Of a stretch of 64,000 nt of DNA, positions 18,884 through 26,958 are shown piece by piece. The position numbers and the translations under genes are program-made. This DNA is from Acidovorax sp. NCPPB 4044 (GTDB lineage Bacteria; Pseudomonadota; Gammaproteobacteria; Burkholderiales; Burkholderiaceae_C): positions 5,052,001-5,116,000 of the forward strand of contig NZ_JAMCOS010000001.1 in NCBI RefSeq assembly GCF_028069655.1, read 5' to 3'. The notes beneath the pieces are model-generated. The model did not search any database. It saw nothing but the letters and a program-made list of their open reading frames with translations, and was not told where the DNA came from. Each line of letters begins with the position of its first letter. The first letter of the stretch is position 1.

Positions 18884-19594
18884 ATGCCCTGCTCCATGAA
18901 ACGCCGCACCGACCCTCCGACCCCACTCCCTGCCGAGCCGGCTGCCCCGGCCACCGCGAAATGCCCCGGCCCTGCCGCTCCTGGCATCGCACCACGCGCA
19001 CCCGTGCCGGTGCGCGTGGTGCATGCCGAAAGCCTGGCGGACATCCTCGATCAACTGGAGGCGCTGGCCGGGCAGGCCGGCGCGGTGACCGTCGGCGACA
19101 TGGTGGGCGCCTTCGGCAGCCGCAGCTACGGGCCGCTGCTGGTGGTGCCGGCCCTGCTGGAGCTTTCGCCCGTGGGCGCGGTGCCGGGCGTGCCCACGGC
19201 GCTGGCCTGCACCGTGGTGCTGTTCGCGGCGCAGATGCTGTTCGGCCGTCGACATGTGTGGGTGCCGGGTTTTCTTGCGCGGCGCAGCCTCGGGGCGGCG
19301 CGGCTGGTGCGCGCGGTCCGCTGGCTGCGGCCGTGGGCCGAGCGCGCGGACCGGTGGTTCCACGGCCGGCTGTGCGTGCTCACGGGCGGCGCGTTCGTGC
19401 GGATCGCGGCGGCCGGCTGCATCGCGCTGGCCTGCACGGTGCCGCCGCTGGAACTCGTGCCCTTCGCCAGCTCGGCGCCGATGGCGGCGGTGGCGATGTT
19501 CGGGCTCTCGGTGATGGCGCGCGACGGGCTGCTGATGCTGGGCGCGATGGCGCTGGCCGGGCTGGCGGTGGCGCTGCTCTTTCTGGTGGCCTGA
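18884..19594 (+). CDS. ExoD-like inner-membrane protein
   Basis: A 236-residue protein of the ExoD (exopolysaccharide synthesis) family. A proline-rich head is followed by SLADILDQLEALAGQAG...VGDMVGAFGSRSYGPLLVVPALLELSPVGAVPG (about residues 52-105), the family's signature. Later hydrophobic segments lie near residues 108-125, 168-190 and 200-235. ExoD-like proteins affect exopolysaccharide production, though the mechanism is unknown. ATG 18896 is a possible alternative start, four codons in. Nearby genes give no functional hint. Confidence 0.85.
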   Translation: MPCSMKRRTDPPTPLPAEPAAPATAKCPGPAAPGIAPRAPVPVRVVHAESLADILDQLEALAGQAGAVTVGDMVGAFGSRSYGPLLVVPALLELSPVGAVPGVPTALACTVVLFAAQMLFGRRHVWVPGFLARRSLGAARLVRAVRWLRPWAERADRWFHGRLCVLTGGAFVRIAAAGCIALACTVPPLELVPFASSAPMAAVAMFGLSVMARDGLLMLGAMALAGLAVALLFLVA

Positions 19595-19650
19595 GAACCG
19601 CCGGGAAGAGCGCGGTAGATCGCGAGAACGCGTGCGCGCAGGGGGCGCGC

Positions 19651-19712
19651 TTCGCGCACTGGCGCACCGCTTCGTGCGGGGCGGGGGTGCGGTGGGCGCC
19701 GCGGGCCATGCT
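19651..19712 (+). promoter_or_regulatory. PIP box and -10 element (HrpX-type promoter)
   Basis: TTCGC (19651-19655), 15 bases, TTCGT (19671-19675): an exact match to the plant-inducible-promoter consensus TTCGB-N15-TTCGB. Exactly 31 bases later is CATGCT (19707-19712), matching the YANNNT -10 element that functional Xanthomonas PIP promoters carry at 30-32 bases. The coding start is at 19793. Consensus, spacing and orientation all agree, so this is the best such site in the window. Confidence 0.72.
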
Positions 19713-19792
19713 GGAGGCTCTTCACCGCGATCCATCGGGGATCGGTCGGCGCCGTGCCGACCACGCCGAGCCTCGCGCTTCGGAGCGCAACG

Positions 19793-20980
19793 ATGTCGAT
19801 ATCAGCCAAGCGATTGTTTTCCCAGGGTGCCCAGAAGGTCCAGAGCGGTTTCGGCCAGCTGTCCGCAATGGCCAAGGGCTACACGAAGCTCCCCGGTTCC
19901 GGCAAGCATTCTCAGCCCGACGGGCTGAGCGCACGCCACGGCAGGCAGGAGCCCGCGCCCATCGGGCCGCGCAACAACGCCCGGCCCGAAACCGCCAAAT
20001 ACGCGGCACCGCAGGGCATGCATCATTCCCTGCACTCTGCCGCCGCCCGCCCGCAGGGGCCCGCGCAGCCTCCGGCACGGCCGGCGCCTCAGCGCCCCAC
20101 TACGGCGTCGCACTACCCGACGGCGGCGCAGCATTTCCAGCAGTCGCAAGCCAGGCCGTCGAAATTCGCCGCGCCACCCGGCCGCCCGGCCGGGCCGCAC
20201 TCCGCGGCCACGGCGCAGCCCGGGCCCGTGGGGCTGCAGCATGCCCTCGGAGCGCAGCATGGTGCCGCGGCCCAGCGACCTTCGAACGTGGTCCATGCCC
20301 CGCGCCCCGCCACGGCCGCGGTGTCCACGCCGGAGTCCGGCACGCCGAAGCAGTCTCCGCTGGAGCAGGCCGCGAAAGCCCTGCAGGACCAGGTCAAGGC
20401 CTCGGACAAAAAGCTCTACAACCTGATCAACCTCCGCGACGACGCCGAAACGGATGAGGAATACGACGCAGCCCAGGACGCGATCGACGCCCTCAAACAG
20501 GAGCGCACCGGCACCATCCTGATGAGCAACATCCTGAACGGTGCGGACCGCGGCGGCGCCAAGCAGATGGGCATGCTCCGGAATTTTTCCGGGGCGCCGG
20601 AGAAGGTCGATCCGCGCACGCTTCACCCGCGGAATCTGGGCGCCCAAAGCCATGCATTGCACAGCAACGCGGCCGCCCTGCGCCGTGCGCGCGAGCAGTT
20701 CGGCCCCATCAAGGACCTCGCCACGAAGGCCGAGACGCTGAAGGCCGCGCTGAAAGGCAACAACGTGCCGCAGGCCGCGCGCAGTGAGCTGGAGGCCGTG
20801 TTGCGCGGCTTCGCCAACTACGCCGCGCTCGAAAAGGTGGTGACCGATTCCGACCGCGCCATCCGCCGGATGGGCGGCTCGGGCCTCATGGACGGCATCC
20901 CCACCACCGCCGCCGAGCGACGGGAGGCCGAGGAAGCCGAGCGCCAGCGGCACCAGGAATCGATCAACCAGGGTTATTGA
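19793..20980 (+). CDS. Candidate type III effector, unknown family
   Basis: A 395-residue protein that I do not recognise. The N-terminus MSISAKRLFSQGAQKVQSGF is Ser/Gln-rich with no acidic residue among the first 20, like type III secretion signals. Residues 40-200 are disordered, rich in Pro, Ala, Gln and His. The last 190 residues look alpha-helical (SPLEQAAKALQDQVKASDKK..., later ELEAVLRGFANYAALEKVV) with a charged tail. A full PIP box with -10 element lies 81-142 bp upstream. GGAG precedes ATG 19793 by 7 nt; a start at 19754 is less likely. There is no signal peptide or membrane segment. The effector call is inference from promoter and composition. Confidence 0.75.
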   Translation: MSISAKRLFSQGAQKVQSGFGQLSAMAKGYTKLPGSGKHSQPDGLSARHGRQEPAPIGPRNNARPETAKYAAPQGMHHSLHSAAARPQGPAQPPARPAPQRPTTASHYPTAAQHFQQSQARPSKFAAPPGRPAGPHSAATAQPGPVGLQHALGAQHGAAAQRPSNVVHAPRPATAAVSTPESGTPKQSPLEQAAKALQDQVKASDKKLYNLINLRDDAETDEEYDAAQDAIDALKQERTGTILMSNILNGADRGGAKQMGMLRNFSGAPEKVDPRTLHPRNLGAQSHALHSNAAALRRAREQFGPIKDLATKAETLKAALKGNNVPQAARSELEAVLRGFANYAALEKVVTDSDRAIRRMGGSGLMDGIPTTAAERREAEEAERQRHQESINQGY

Positions 20981-21101
20981 GCGGTCGCGGGTCACGGGGG
21001 CGTGACCGGCATCGTCCTACGCGCCCGGGGCGCGGCATGGCCTACAACCGGGGCAAGAGCCCGGCCATAAGGGCCGGGCAGGCTCTCGCAGGACACCCTC
21101 C

Positions 21102-22196
21102 ATGCCCCTTTCAGACGATCTCGACGACTCCGATCGCCACGCGCGTTCCTCCGCTTCCGCAACGTCCCCGGCCGCCGCCGAAGGCGGCGATGCCGCTTCC
21201 GACCCCTCCTCTTCCGCTTCCGCGGCCAGCCACGTGCCGGAGCACCCGGTGGTGGTGATCACCGGCGCTTCCAGCGGCATCGGCCATGCCATCGCGCTGG
21301 CCTTCGCGCGGCGCGGCGCCTGCCTGGTGCTGGCCTCGCGCAGTGCCGATACGCTGGCGCCCGTGGCGCTGGCCTGCCGCAAGGCCGGTGGCCATGCGAT
21401 CGGCGTGCCCACGGACGTCACCGACGCCGCGGCCGTGCAGTCGCTGGCGGACAAGGCCCTGCGCCATTTCGGGCGCATCGACGTCTGGGTGAACGGCGTG
21501 GGCGTGGGTGCGATCGGCCGCTTCGACGAGGTGCCCGTGGAGGCGCACCGCCGCGTGGTGGAGTCCAACCTGCTGGGCCACCTGCACGGCGCGCACGCGG
21601 TGCTGCCGCATTTCCGCGAGCGCGGCGCGGGCCGGCTCGTCAACCTCATCTCCGTGGGCGGCTGGGTGCCGGCGCCCTACGCGGCCGCGTACACGGCCAG
21701 CAAGTTCGGCCTGCGCGGCCTCTCCGAGAGCCTGCGTGCCGAGGTGTCCGACCTGCCGCACGTCCACGTCTGCGACGTGGCGCCCACCTTCGTCGATTCG
21801 CCCGGCCTCTCGCACGGCGCCAACTACACGGGCCGGCGCATCCGGCCGCCGCTGCCCATGGTCGATCCGCACCGGGTCGCGGATGCGGTGGTGGCGCTGT
21901 CGCGGGCGCTGCGCCCGCGCGCGGTGACGTGGATGGGCATGGGCGCGCTGCCCGGCCGCGTGGCCCATGCGGTGGCCCCGGGCACCGTGGCCCGCTGGAT
22001 GCGCTGCCTCTCCGACTGGGGCCTGGCGCGCGCCAAGCCCGAGGCCGAGAGCGAGGGCAATCTGTTCTCGCCCTCGCTCGGCACGGCCGTGGAGGGCGGG
22101 CACCGCAAGCGGCGCGCCGGCACGCTGGGGCTGGTCGCCGCGCTCGGCGTGGCGGGCCTCGCCTACGGCTGGTGGGCGGGCCGCCGCCGGCAGTGA
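21102..22196 (+). CDS. SDR oxidoreductase with C-terminal membrane anchor
   Basis: A 364-residue short-chain dehydrogenase/reductase. The nucleotide-binding TGASSGIG is at residues 54-61, after a Ser/Ala/Asp-rich extension of about 45 residues. The NVG-like region is WVNGVGVGAIG, and the catalytic YTASK follows a serine in NLISVGGW. After the SDR core comes an extra C-terminal part with a hydrophobic segment (LGLVAALGVAGLAYGWWAG) and a basic end, so the enzyme is probably tethered to the inner membrane. The substrate is unknown. A dispersed repeat lies directly after the stop. Confidence 0.9.
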   Translation: MPLSDDLDDSDRHARSSASATSPAAAEGGDAASDPSSSASAASHVPEHPVVVITGASSGIGHAIALAFARRGACLVLASRSADTLAPVALACRKAGGHAIGVPTDVTDAAAVQSLADKALRHFGRIDVWVNGVGVGAIGRFDEVPVEAHRRVVESNLLGHLHGAHAVLPHFRERGAGRLVNLISVGGWVPAPYAAAYTASKFGLRGLSESLRAEVSDLPHVHVCDVAPTFVDSPGLSHGANYTGRRIRPPLPMVDPHRVADAVVALSRALRPRAVTWMGMGALPGRVAHAVAPGTVARWMRCLSDWGLARAKPEAESEGNLFSPSLGTAVEGGHRKRRAGTLGLVAALGVAGLAYGWWAGRRRQ

Positions 22197-22202
22197 TGCC
22201 GG

Positions 22203-22254
22203 TTTGCTATTGAATAAATAGCAAACTATTCAATGGATCCGGCGGCATGAGGCC
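22203..22254 (+). repeat. Dispersed intergenic repeat, copy 3
   Basis: It starts TTTGCTATT, has the inner stem TTGAATA/TATTCAA and the tail TGGATCCGGCGGCATG. The outer arms TTTGCTATT and AATAGCAAA are also exact complements, so two alternative hairpins can form from the same bases. It sits 6 bp after the SDR stop codon. Confidence 0.82.
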
Positions 22255-22404
22255 TTTTTCTTTCTGAAGAGGCGGTGCGCGGGGCGTTCGCCCGGCGAAT
22301 CCTGGACGGTGGCGCGGGGCCATTGCCCGCGCGGCACAATGCCGCGCCCGCACTGTTTTCCCGGCCGTGGGCGGCTGGCATGCCAGCCCCGCGGCCGCCC
22401 CCGC

Positions 22405-24135
22405 ATGGCCCTTTGTTCCCGATCCCCTTCCTCCACCCCCTGGCTCCGCGCGTTGCTGCGCGGGGGCTGGCTGCCGTTGGTGCTGGCCTGCCTGGTGGCG
22501 CTGGGTCTGATCGTGCTGGGCCACGACGGCAAGCGCGTGGCGCAGCTGGCGGTGCTGGCCGCGCCGCCCTTCGCGTGGCTGTTCTGGCCCGTGCGCAACC
22601 GCTGGGTGCACCGGCTGCGCGCCGTGCTGCTGTGGGCGTGGGCGATGGTGTTCGTGCTGGACGGCGTGGCGCGCGCCTACCTGCTGCAGACCTACCAGGC
22701 CGCCCCCGACAGCGCGATGGTGCTCGGCGCCGCCGCCAACACCAATGCGCGCGAGAGCGCGGAGTTTTTGCGCATGTACTGGCGCGGGGCGCTGCTGGCC
22801 GCGGGCTTCGTGGGCGCCGTGGCCGCGGTGCTGGCCGTGTGCGTGCTGCGGGGCCGGCGCGGCGGCCCGCCGCAGCGCGCGGCAGGGGCTGCCGCCCCGG
22901 CGGCGCCGGTGCCGCGCTCGCGCTCGCGCCGCGCGGCCCTGCTGGGGCTGGGCGGCGCGGTGATGCTCACGGGGGCCGCGGCCTATGCGAGCAAGCCCTG
23001 GCGGCGGCTGCATCCGCTGGCCTACTGGGCGCAGTGGAACGACAAGGTGGAACACGTGCGCACCGGCTGGGCGCACCAGCAGGAGGCGCGGCAGGCGCTG
23101 CTGGAGCGCGCCCGCGCCGATGCGCCCACGATGGCCGAGGACGGGCCGGCGCTCGTGGTGCTGGTGATCTCCGACAGCGTGAACCGCGACAACATGTCGC
23201 TCTACGGCTACGGCCGCCCCACCACGCCGCGCCTGCAGGCGCAGCAGGCCGCGCTGGGCGAGGCCTTCACCGCCTTCGAGGCCTGGTCGGCCGATGCGAC
23301 CACGCTGCCCGCGCTGCGCAGCTTCTTCCGCTTCGGTGAGCCCGACGAGGCGCATCCGCACCATGCGATCGCGGTGGCGCGCGCGGCGGGCTACAAGGTC
23401 TGGTGGATGAGCAACCACGACGACGTGGGCATCGAGCAGCTGCACGGCCGCCTGGCCGATGAGTTCGAGATGAACAACCGCACGCCGGGCCGCTCGGGCG
23501 CATCGCTCGACAGCGAGGTGCTCGACTGCGTGGAGGAGGCGCTGGCCGACCCCGCGCCGCGCAAGCTGCTGGTGCTGCACCTGCTGGGCGCGCACCCGCA
23601 CTACGACCTGCGCTTTCCGCCGGGCGCCAACCCGTTCGACGACCACCCCGACGCGGTGGACGCCACGCTCGCGCGCGCGGGCCGGCCCGGCTGGCTGCGC
23701 GACCGCCGCGAGGAGTACGACGCGGCCGTGCTCTACCACGACGGCATCGTCTCCACGCTCCTGCAGCGCACGCGCGAGGGCGGGGCGCCCGGCGGCTACC
23801 GCGCGTTCATGTACCTGTCGGACCACGGGCAGGAAGTGGGCCACGGCGCCAACTGGGCCGGCCACAGCCCGGGCACGGCGGCGGGCTACCGCATCCCGGC
23901 CATCGTGTGGCACAACGGCCGGGCGCCGCTCGCGCCGCTGGGCCTCGCGCAGCGCCCGCTGCGCGCGGACTGGGCGGCGCACACGCTGGTGAATCTGCTG
24001 CGCATCGAGTGGAAGGGCTACCGGCCTGACCGCGACGTGCTCGACGCGCGCTACCGGTGGCTGCCGCCCTCGGTCGCGGCGCTGGCCGAGGCGCCGCGCG
24101 CGCAGCCACTACCGCAGTCGCCGTCGCCGCACTGA
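22405..24135 (+). CDS. Phosphoethanolamine-transferase-like sulfatase-fold protein
   Basis: A 576-residue membrane-anchored alkaline-phosphatase-superfamily enzyme of the EptA/CptA type. These transfer phosphoethanolamine to lipid A, core sugars or glycans in the periplasm. Hydrophobic segments occupy roughly the first 210 residues. The catalytic domain has LVVLVISDSVNRDNMSLYGYGRPTTP (metal-binding Asp), DATTLPALRSFF with the likely nucleophile T299 or T300, LHLLGAHPHYDLRFP, and the second metal site MYLSDHGQEVGHG. The start is ATG 22405. The acceptor cannot be read from sequence. A QseBC/PmrAB-like system near 61 kb might regulate such enzymes, but this promoter has no CTTAA repeat. Confidence 0.85.
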   Translation: MALCSRSPSSTPWLRALLRGGWLPLVLACLVALGLIVLGHDGKRVAQLAVLAAPPFAWLFWPVRNRWVHRLRAVLLWAWAMVFVLDGVARAYLLQTYQAAPDSAMVLGAAANTNARESAEFLRMYWRGALLAAGFVGAVAAVLAVCVLRGRRGGPPQRAAGAAAPAAPVPRSRSRRAALLGLGGAVMLTGAAAYASKPWRRLHPLAYWAQWNDKVEHVRTGWAHQQEARQALLERARADAPTMAEDGPALVVLVISDSVNRDNMSLYGYGRPTTPRLQAQQAALGEAFTAFEAWSADATTLPALRSFFRFGEPDEAHPHHAIAVARAAGYKVWWMSNHDDVGIEQLHGRLADEFEMNNRTPGRSGASLDSEVLDCVEEALADPAPRKLLVLHLLGAHPHYDLRFPPGANPFDDHPDAVDATLARAGRPGWLRDRREEYDAAVLYHDGIVSTLLQRTREGGAPGGYRAFMYLSDHGQEVGHGANWAGHSPGTAAGYRIPAIVWHNGRAPLAPLGLAQRPLRADWAAHTLVNLLRIEWKGYRPDRDVLDARYRWLPPSVAALAEAPRAQPLPQSPSPH

Positions 24136-24372
24136 GGTGCGGGCGGGCAGGGCGGGGCGCCCGGCCCGTGCGGGGGCTGGCGGGGCATGTGGGACGTGTG
24201 GGGCCTCCTCCTACAGCGGGCGGCTCCCTGCCTGCCTACGATGGCCCCAGCCGGCCGCTGCGCGTGGCCCGCTGCGCGCCTTTCGGTTCGTTCCTTTCTC
24301 CTCTTCACGCTCTCCTCCCCTGCCACCGTGCCGCGGCATGGCGCCGCGGCCCTCCAGCACAGGACCACAGCC

Positions 24373-24759
24373 ATGACGACTCCCGTCCCCTCCGCCGGTG
24401 TCCGCGCGGCCGCTGCCGCGCCCACCGCCGTGCCTTTCACCTTCTACGCCGCCAACGGCCGCGTGTACGCGAGCAACGTGAAGGACAAGCTCATCGACCT
24501 GGGCCGCCTGGACCGCGAGGGCAAGGGCTACGCCTTCCAGCTCGATGCGGACGAGAAGATCGCCTCGTCGGGCTTCGAATCGCCCGAACATGCGCTGGCC
24601 GGCGTGGTGGGCGCGATCACCTTCCTCTTCCTCGACGGGCAGTTCACCGCGCTGGCCGACGTGGGCGGCGAGCGCCCGGACCTCATCGACGCACCGCAGA
24701 TCCACGTGACCCTGGACGCGCTGGGCAAGGGCGAGCCGGCCATCGCCGCCGACGTCTGA
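24373..24759 (+). CDS. Small protein of unknown function
   Basis: A 128-residue soluble protein. After an Ala/Pro-rich head it contains FTFYAANGRVYASNVKDKLIDLGRLDREGKGYAFQLDADEKIASS, then VVGAITFLFLDGQF. The pattern is of alternating strands and may form a small beta-rich fold. I do not recognise a family. The start ATG 24373 is chosen because the longer frame from 24187 is low-complexity with no ribosome site. It stands between the phosphoethanolamine-transferase-like gene and the MscS gene, both on the same strand. Confidence 0.68.
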   Translation: MTTPVPSAGVRAAAAAPTAVPFTFYAANGRVYASNVKDKLIDLGRLDREGKGYAFQLDADEKIASSGFESPEHALAGVVGAITFLFLDGQFTALADVGGERPDLIDAPQIHVTLDALGKGEPAIAADV

Positions 24760-24836
24760 GCCGGGCCGCCTGACGGTCCGGCGATGGGCCCCGGGGCCCA
24801 TCCTCTCCGGCGCCCAAACCGCCGCCCGTCCATTGG

Positions 24837-24888
24837 TTTGCTATTGAATAGATAGCAAAGTATTCAATGGATACGGCGGCATGGAGGC
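24837..24888 (+). repeat. Dispersed intergenic repeat, copy 4
   Basis: It starts TTTGCTATT with inner stem TTGAATA/TATTCAA and ends TGGATACGGCGGCATGGAGGC. One tail base differs (GGATAC instead of GGATCC). The stem is identical to copy 3 while the loop differs (GATAGCAAAG). Confidence 0.82.
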
Positions 24889-24936
24889 GATCCGATGCCT
24901 GGGCGGTGCGCAGCGCGCCACCGCCCTCCGATTCAC

Positions 24937-24952
24937 CCATCCATCCATCCAT
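24937..24952 (+). repeat. Short tetranucleotide repeat (CCAT)4
   Basis: Four perfect CCAT units followed by imperfect CCAC units, about 70 bp before the MscS start codon. The tract lies outside the coding region. Length change could alter promoter or leader spacing, but four units is short for slippage-driven phase variation. Confidence 0.6.
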
Positions 24953-25023
24953 CCACCCACCCGCACGGTTCCGGCGCCGCCGCAGGCGGAGCGCCGCCCC
25001 GGGTTCCCGAGACAAGGAGCGAC

Positions 25024-26196
25024 ATGCCGCACGACGATCCATCCACCCCTTCCCCGACCCTGCTGTCCTGGTTCCGCGACGAAGCGGTCTGGGGGCTGTC
25101 CCTCTCCAGCATCGCCCTGGCGGTGGCCGCGGCGCTGGGCGTGTACCTCGCCATCACGCTGCTGCTGGGCGTGGCCCAGCGCCGCAGCCGGCGCATCGCC
25201 GAGGGCCGCGCGGCGGCGGGCGGCGGCAAGGAGGGCGCGGGCGGTGTGGCCGCCGTCGTGGCCGACGTGCTGGGCGGCACCAGCCACCTGCTGATCCTGC
25301 TGGTGGCGCTGCTGGTCGGCGTGGGCATGCTGGACCTGGCGCCGCGCTGGCAGGCGCGCGTGGGGCAGCTGTGGTTCATCGCGCTGGCCCTGCAGATGGC
25401 GCTCTGGGGAACGCGCGCGATCGGCATCGCGATCCGCCGCTACGAGGCGCGGCACCTGGGCGCGCCGTCGCTGCAGGTGAGCGCCTCGGGCACGCTGATG
25501 TCGTGGGGGCTGCGCACGCTGCTGTGGGCCACCATCGCGCTGGCCATGCTGGCCAACCTCGGGGTCAACATCACGGCCTTCGTGGCCAGCCTGGGCGTGG
25601 GCGGCATCGCCATCGCGCTGGCCGTGCAGAACGTGCTGGGCGACCTGTTCGCCTCGCTCGCCATCGCGGTGGACAAGCCCTTCGAGGTGGGCGACTTCAT
25701 CGTGGTCGGCGGCGTGGCGGGCACGGTGCAGCGCATCGGCGTGAAGACCACGCGCATCCGCAGCCTGGGCGGCGAGCAGGTGGTGATGTCCAACACCGAC
25801 CTGCTCAAGCAGACCATCAACAACTACCGCTACCTGCAGGAGCGGCGCATCGTCTTCAACTTCACGGTGAGCTACACCACCACGGCGCCGCAGGCCGAGG
25901 CCGTGGCGCAGGCCGTGCGCCGCATCATCGAGGCGCAGGAGAAGGTGCGCTTCGACCGGGCCCACCTCAAGGCCTTCGGCGCCAACGCGCTGGAGTACGA
26001 GGTGGTCTACATCGTGCTGGACCCGGGCTTCAATGCCTACATGGACGTGCAGCAGTCCATCAACCTCGCGCTCATGCGCGAGCTGGAATCGCTGGGCGTA
26101 CAGTTCGGTGTGCCCGTGCGCACGGTGCACATGGTGGCCCCCGCGGAGGCTGCCCTGCCCGAAACCCCTGCCATGCCCCCAAAGGAATCCCGATGA
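25024..26196 (+). CDS. MscS-family mechanosensitive channel
   Basis: A 390-residue small-conductance mechanosensitive channel homologue that releases solutes on osmotic down-shock. Four hydrophobic segments fall near residues 22-45, 82-102, 115-135 and 158-185. The pore-lining helix and beta-domain entry read ANLGVNITAFVASLGVGGIAIALAVQNVLGDLFASLAIAVDKPFEVGDFI, the classic MscS block. A C-terminal alpha/beta domain follows. The start is ATG 25024, after GACAAGGAG. The stop overlaps the next ATG by 4 nt, so a GyrI-like protein is co-translated. Confidence 0.93.
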   Translation: MPHDDPSTPSPTLLSWFRDEAVWGLSLSSIALAVAAALGVYLAITLLLGVAQRRSRRIAEGRAAAGGGKEGAGGVAAVVADVLGGTSHLLILLVALLVGVGMLDLAPRWQARVGQLWFIALALQMALWGTRAIGIAIRRYEARHLGAPSLQVSASGTLMSWGLRTLLWATIALAMLANLGVNITAFVASLGVGGIAIALAVQNVLGDLFASLAIAVDKPFEVGDFIVVGGVAGTVQRIGVKTTRIRSLGGEQVVMSNTDLLKQTINNYRYLQERRIVFNFTVSYTTTAPQAEAVAQAVRRIIEAQEKVRFDRAHLKAFGANALEYEVVYIVLDPGFNAYMDVQQSINLALMRELESLGVQFGVPVRTVHMVAPAEAALPETPAMPPKESR

Positions 26197-26663
26197 TCGA
26201 CACCCCCCGCATCGCCACGTTCGCCGCGCAGCCCGTGGCACTCTGGCCCGTGGCCTGCACGCGCGAGGAGATCCAGCAGGCCATGGGCCAGGGCGTGCGC
26301 GGCCTGATGGACGCGCTGGCCGCGCAGGGCGCCCAGCCGGCCGGCCCGCTCTTCACGCACCACCTGCGCCGCCCCACCGACACCTTCGACTTCCACATCG
26401 GCGTGCCGCTGGAGTCGCCCGTGGGCGCGGCGCCCGACGGCGCCATGCGGCCCGGCGAATGGCCCGCCATGCAGGCCGCGCGCACCGAGTACCGCGGACG
26501 CTACGAAGACCTGCCGGGCGCCTGGGCGGCCTTCCGCGCATGGATCGATGCGCAGGGCCTGCAGGCCACCGACGACATGTGGGAGCGCTACGTGACCGGA
26601 CCCGAGAGGGGCGGCGACCCCGCCACCTGGCGCACGGAGCTGGTGCAGCCGCTGCGCGGCTGA
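26193..26663 (+). CDS. GyrI-like small-molecule-binding protein
   Basis: A 156-residue stand-alone GyrI-like (AraC effector-binding/SOUL-type) domain. Features are VALWPVACTREEIQQAMGQGVRGLMDALAAQG, the FDFHIGVPLESP core strand and the C-terminal GAWAAFRAWIDAQGLQ...WERYVTGPE block. Such proteins bind hydrophobic ligands or inhibit gyrase; which applies is unknown. It is translationally coupled to the MscS gene by an ATGA overlap, an arrangement that may link channel and sensor. Confidence 0.85.
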   Translation: MIDTPRIATFAAQPVALWPVACTREEIQQAMGQGVRGLMDALAAQGAQPAGPLFTHHLRRPTDTFDFHIGVPLESPVGAAPDGAMRPGEWPAMQAARTEYRGRYEDLPGAWAAFRAWIDAQGLQATDDMWERYVTGPERGGDPATWRTELVQPLRG

Positions 26664-26816
26664 CGCGCGGGCGGCCGGGCTTTCGCGGCCCGTCGGCCGG
26701 GGCGGGCCGGGGCCGCTTCGCCGGGCGCGGCCTGCCGCGCTTATTCGGACGGCGCATTTGCATATCTGTTTTTGGTTTTTTCAAGCGCTTTCCGGCGCGC
26801 AATGCACGCGCGCAGC

Positions 26817-26841
26817 TTCGCGGATCGGGCCATTCCTTCGG
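26817..26841 (+). promoter_or_regulatory. PIP box upstream of the ChaC-like effector
   Basis: TTCGC (26817-26821), 15 bases, TTCGG (26837-26841): an exact match to TTCGB-N15-TTCGB. The coding start is 117 bp downstream. A good YANNNT -10 element is not present at 30-32 bases; the nearest candidate is CAGTTC at 33 bases, which lacks the final T. The box is therefore perfect but the promoter less convincing than that at 19651. Confidence 0.6.
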
Positions 26842-26958
26842 GAAGGCGCAGGGTTTTCGTGCAGGGGAATCCGACAGTTCCGGCTCGGGCGGGCAAGGGC
26901 AGGGGTGCCACCCGCGCCGTCCGTTCCTTCGATGTCGTTCTGTCTGGAGTCTTCCGCC

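Noticed and set aside
24937..24952. (CCAT)4 as a phase-variation tract for the MscS gene
   Set aside because: Only four perfect units and outside the coding frame; no promoter elements can be placed around it.
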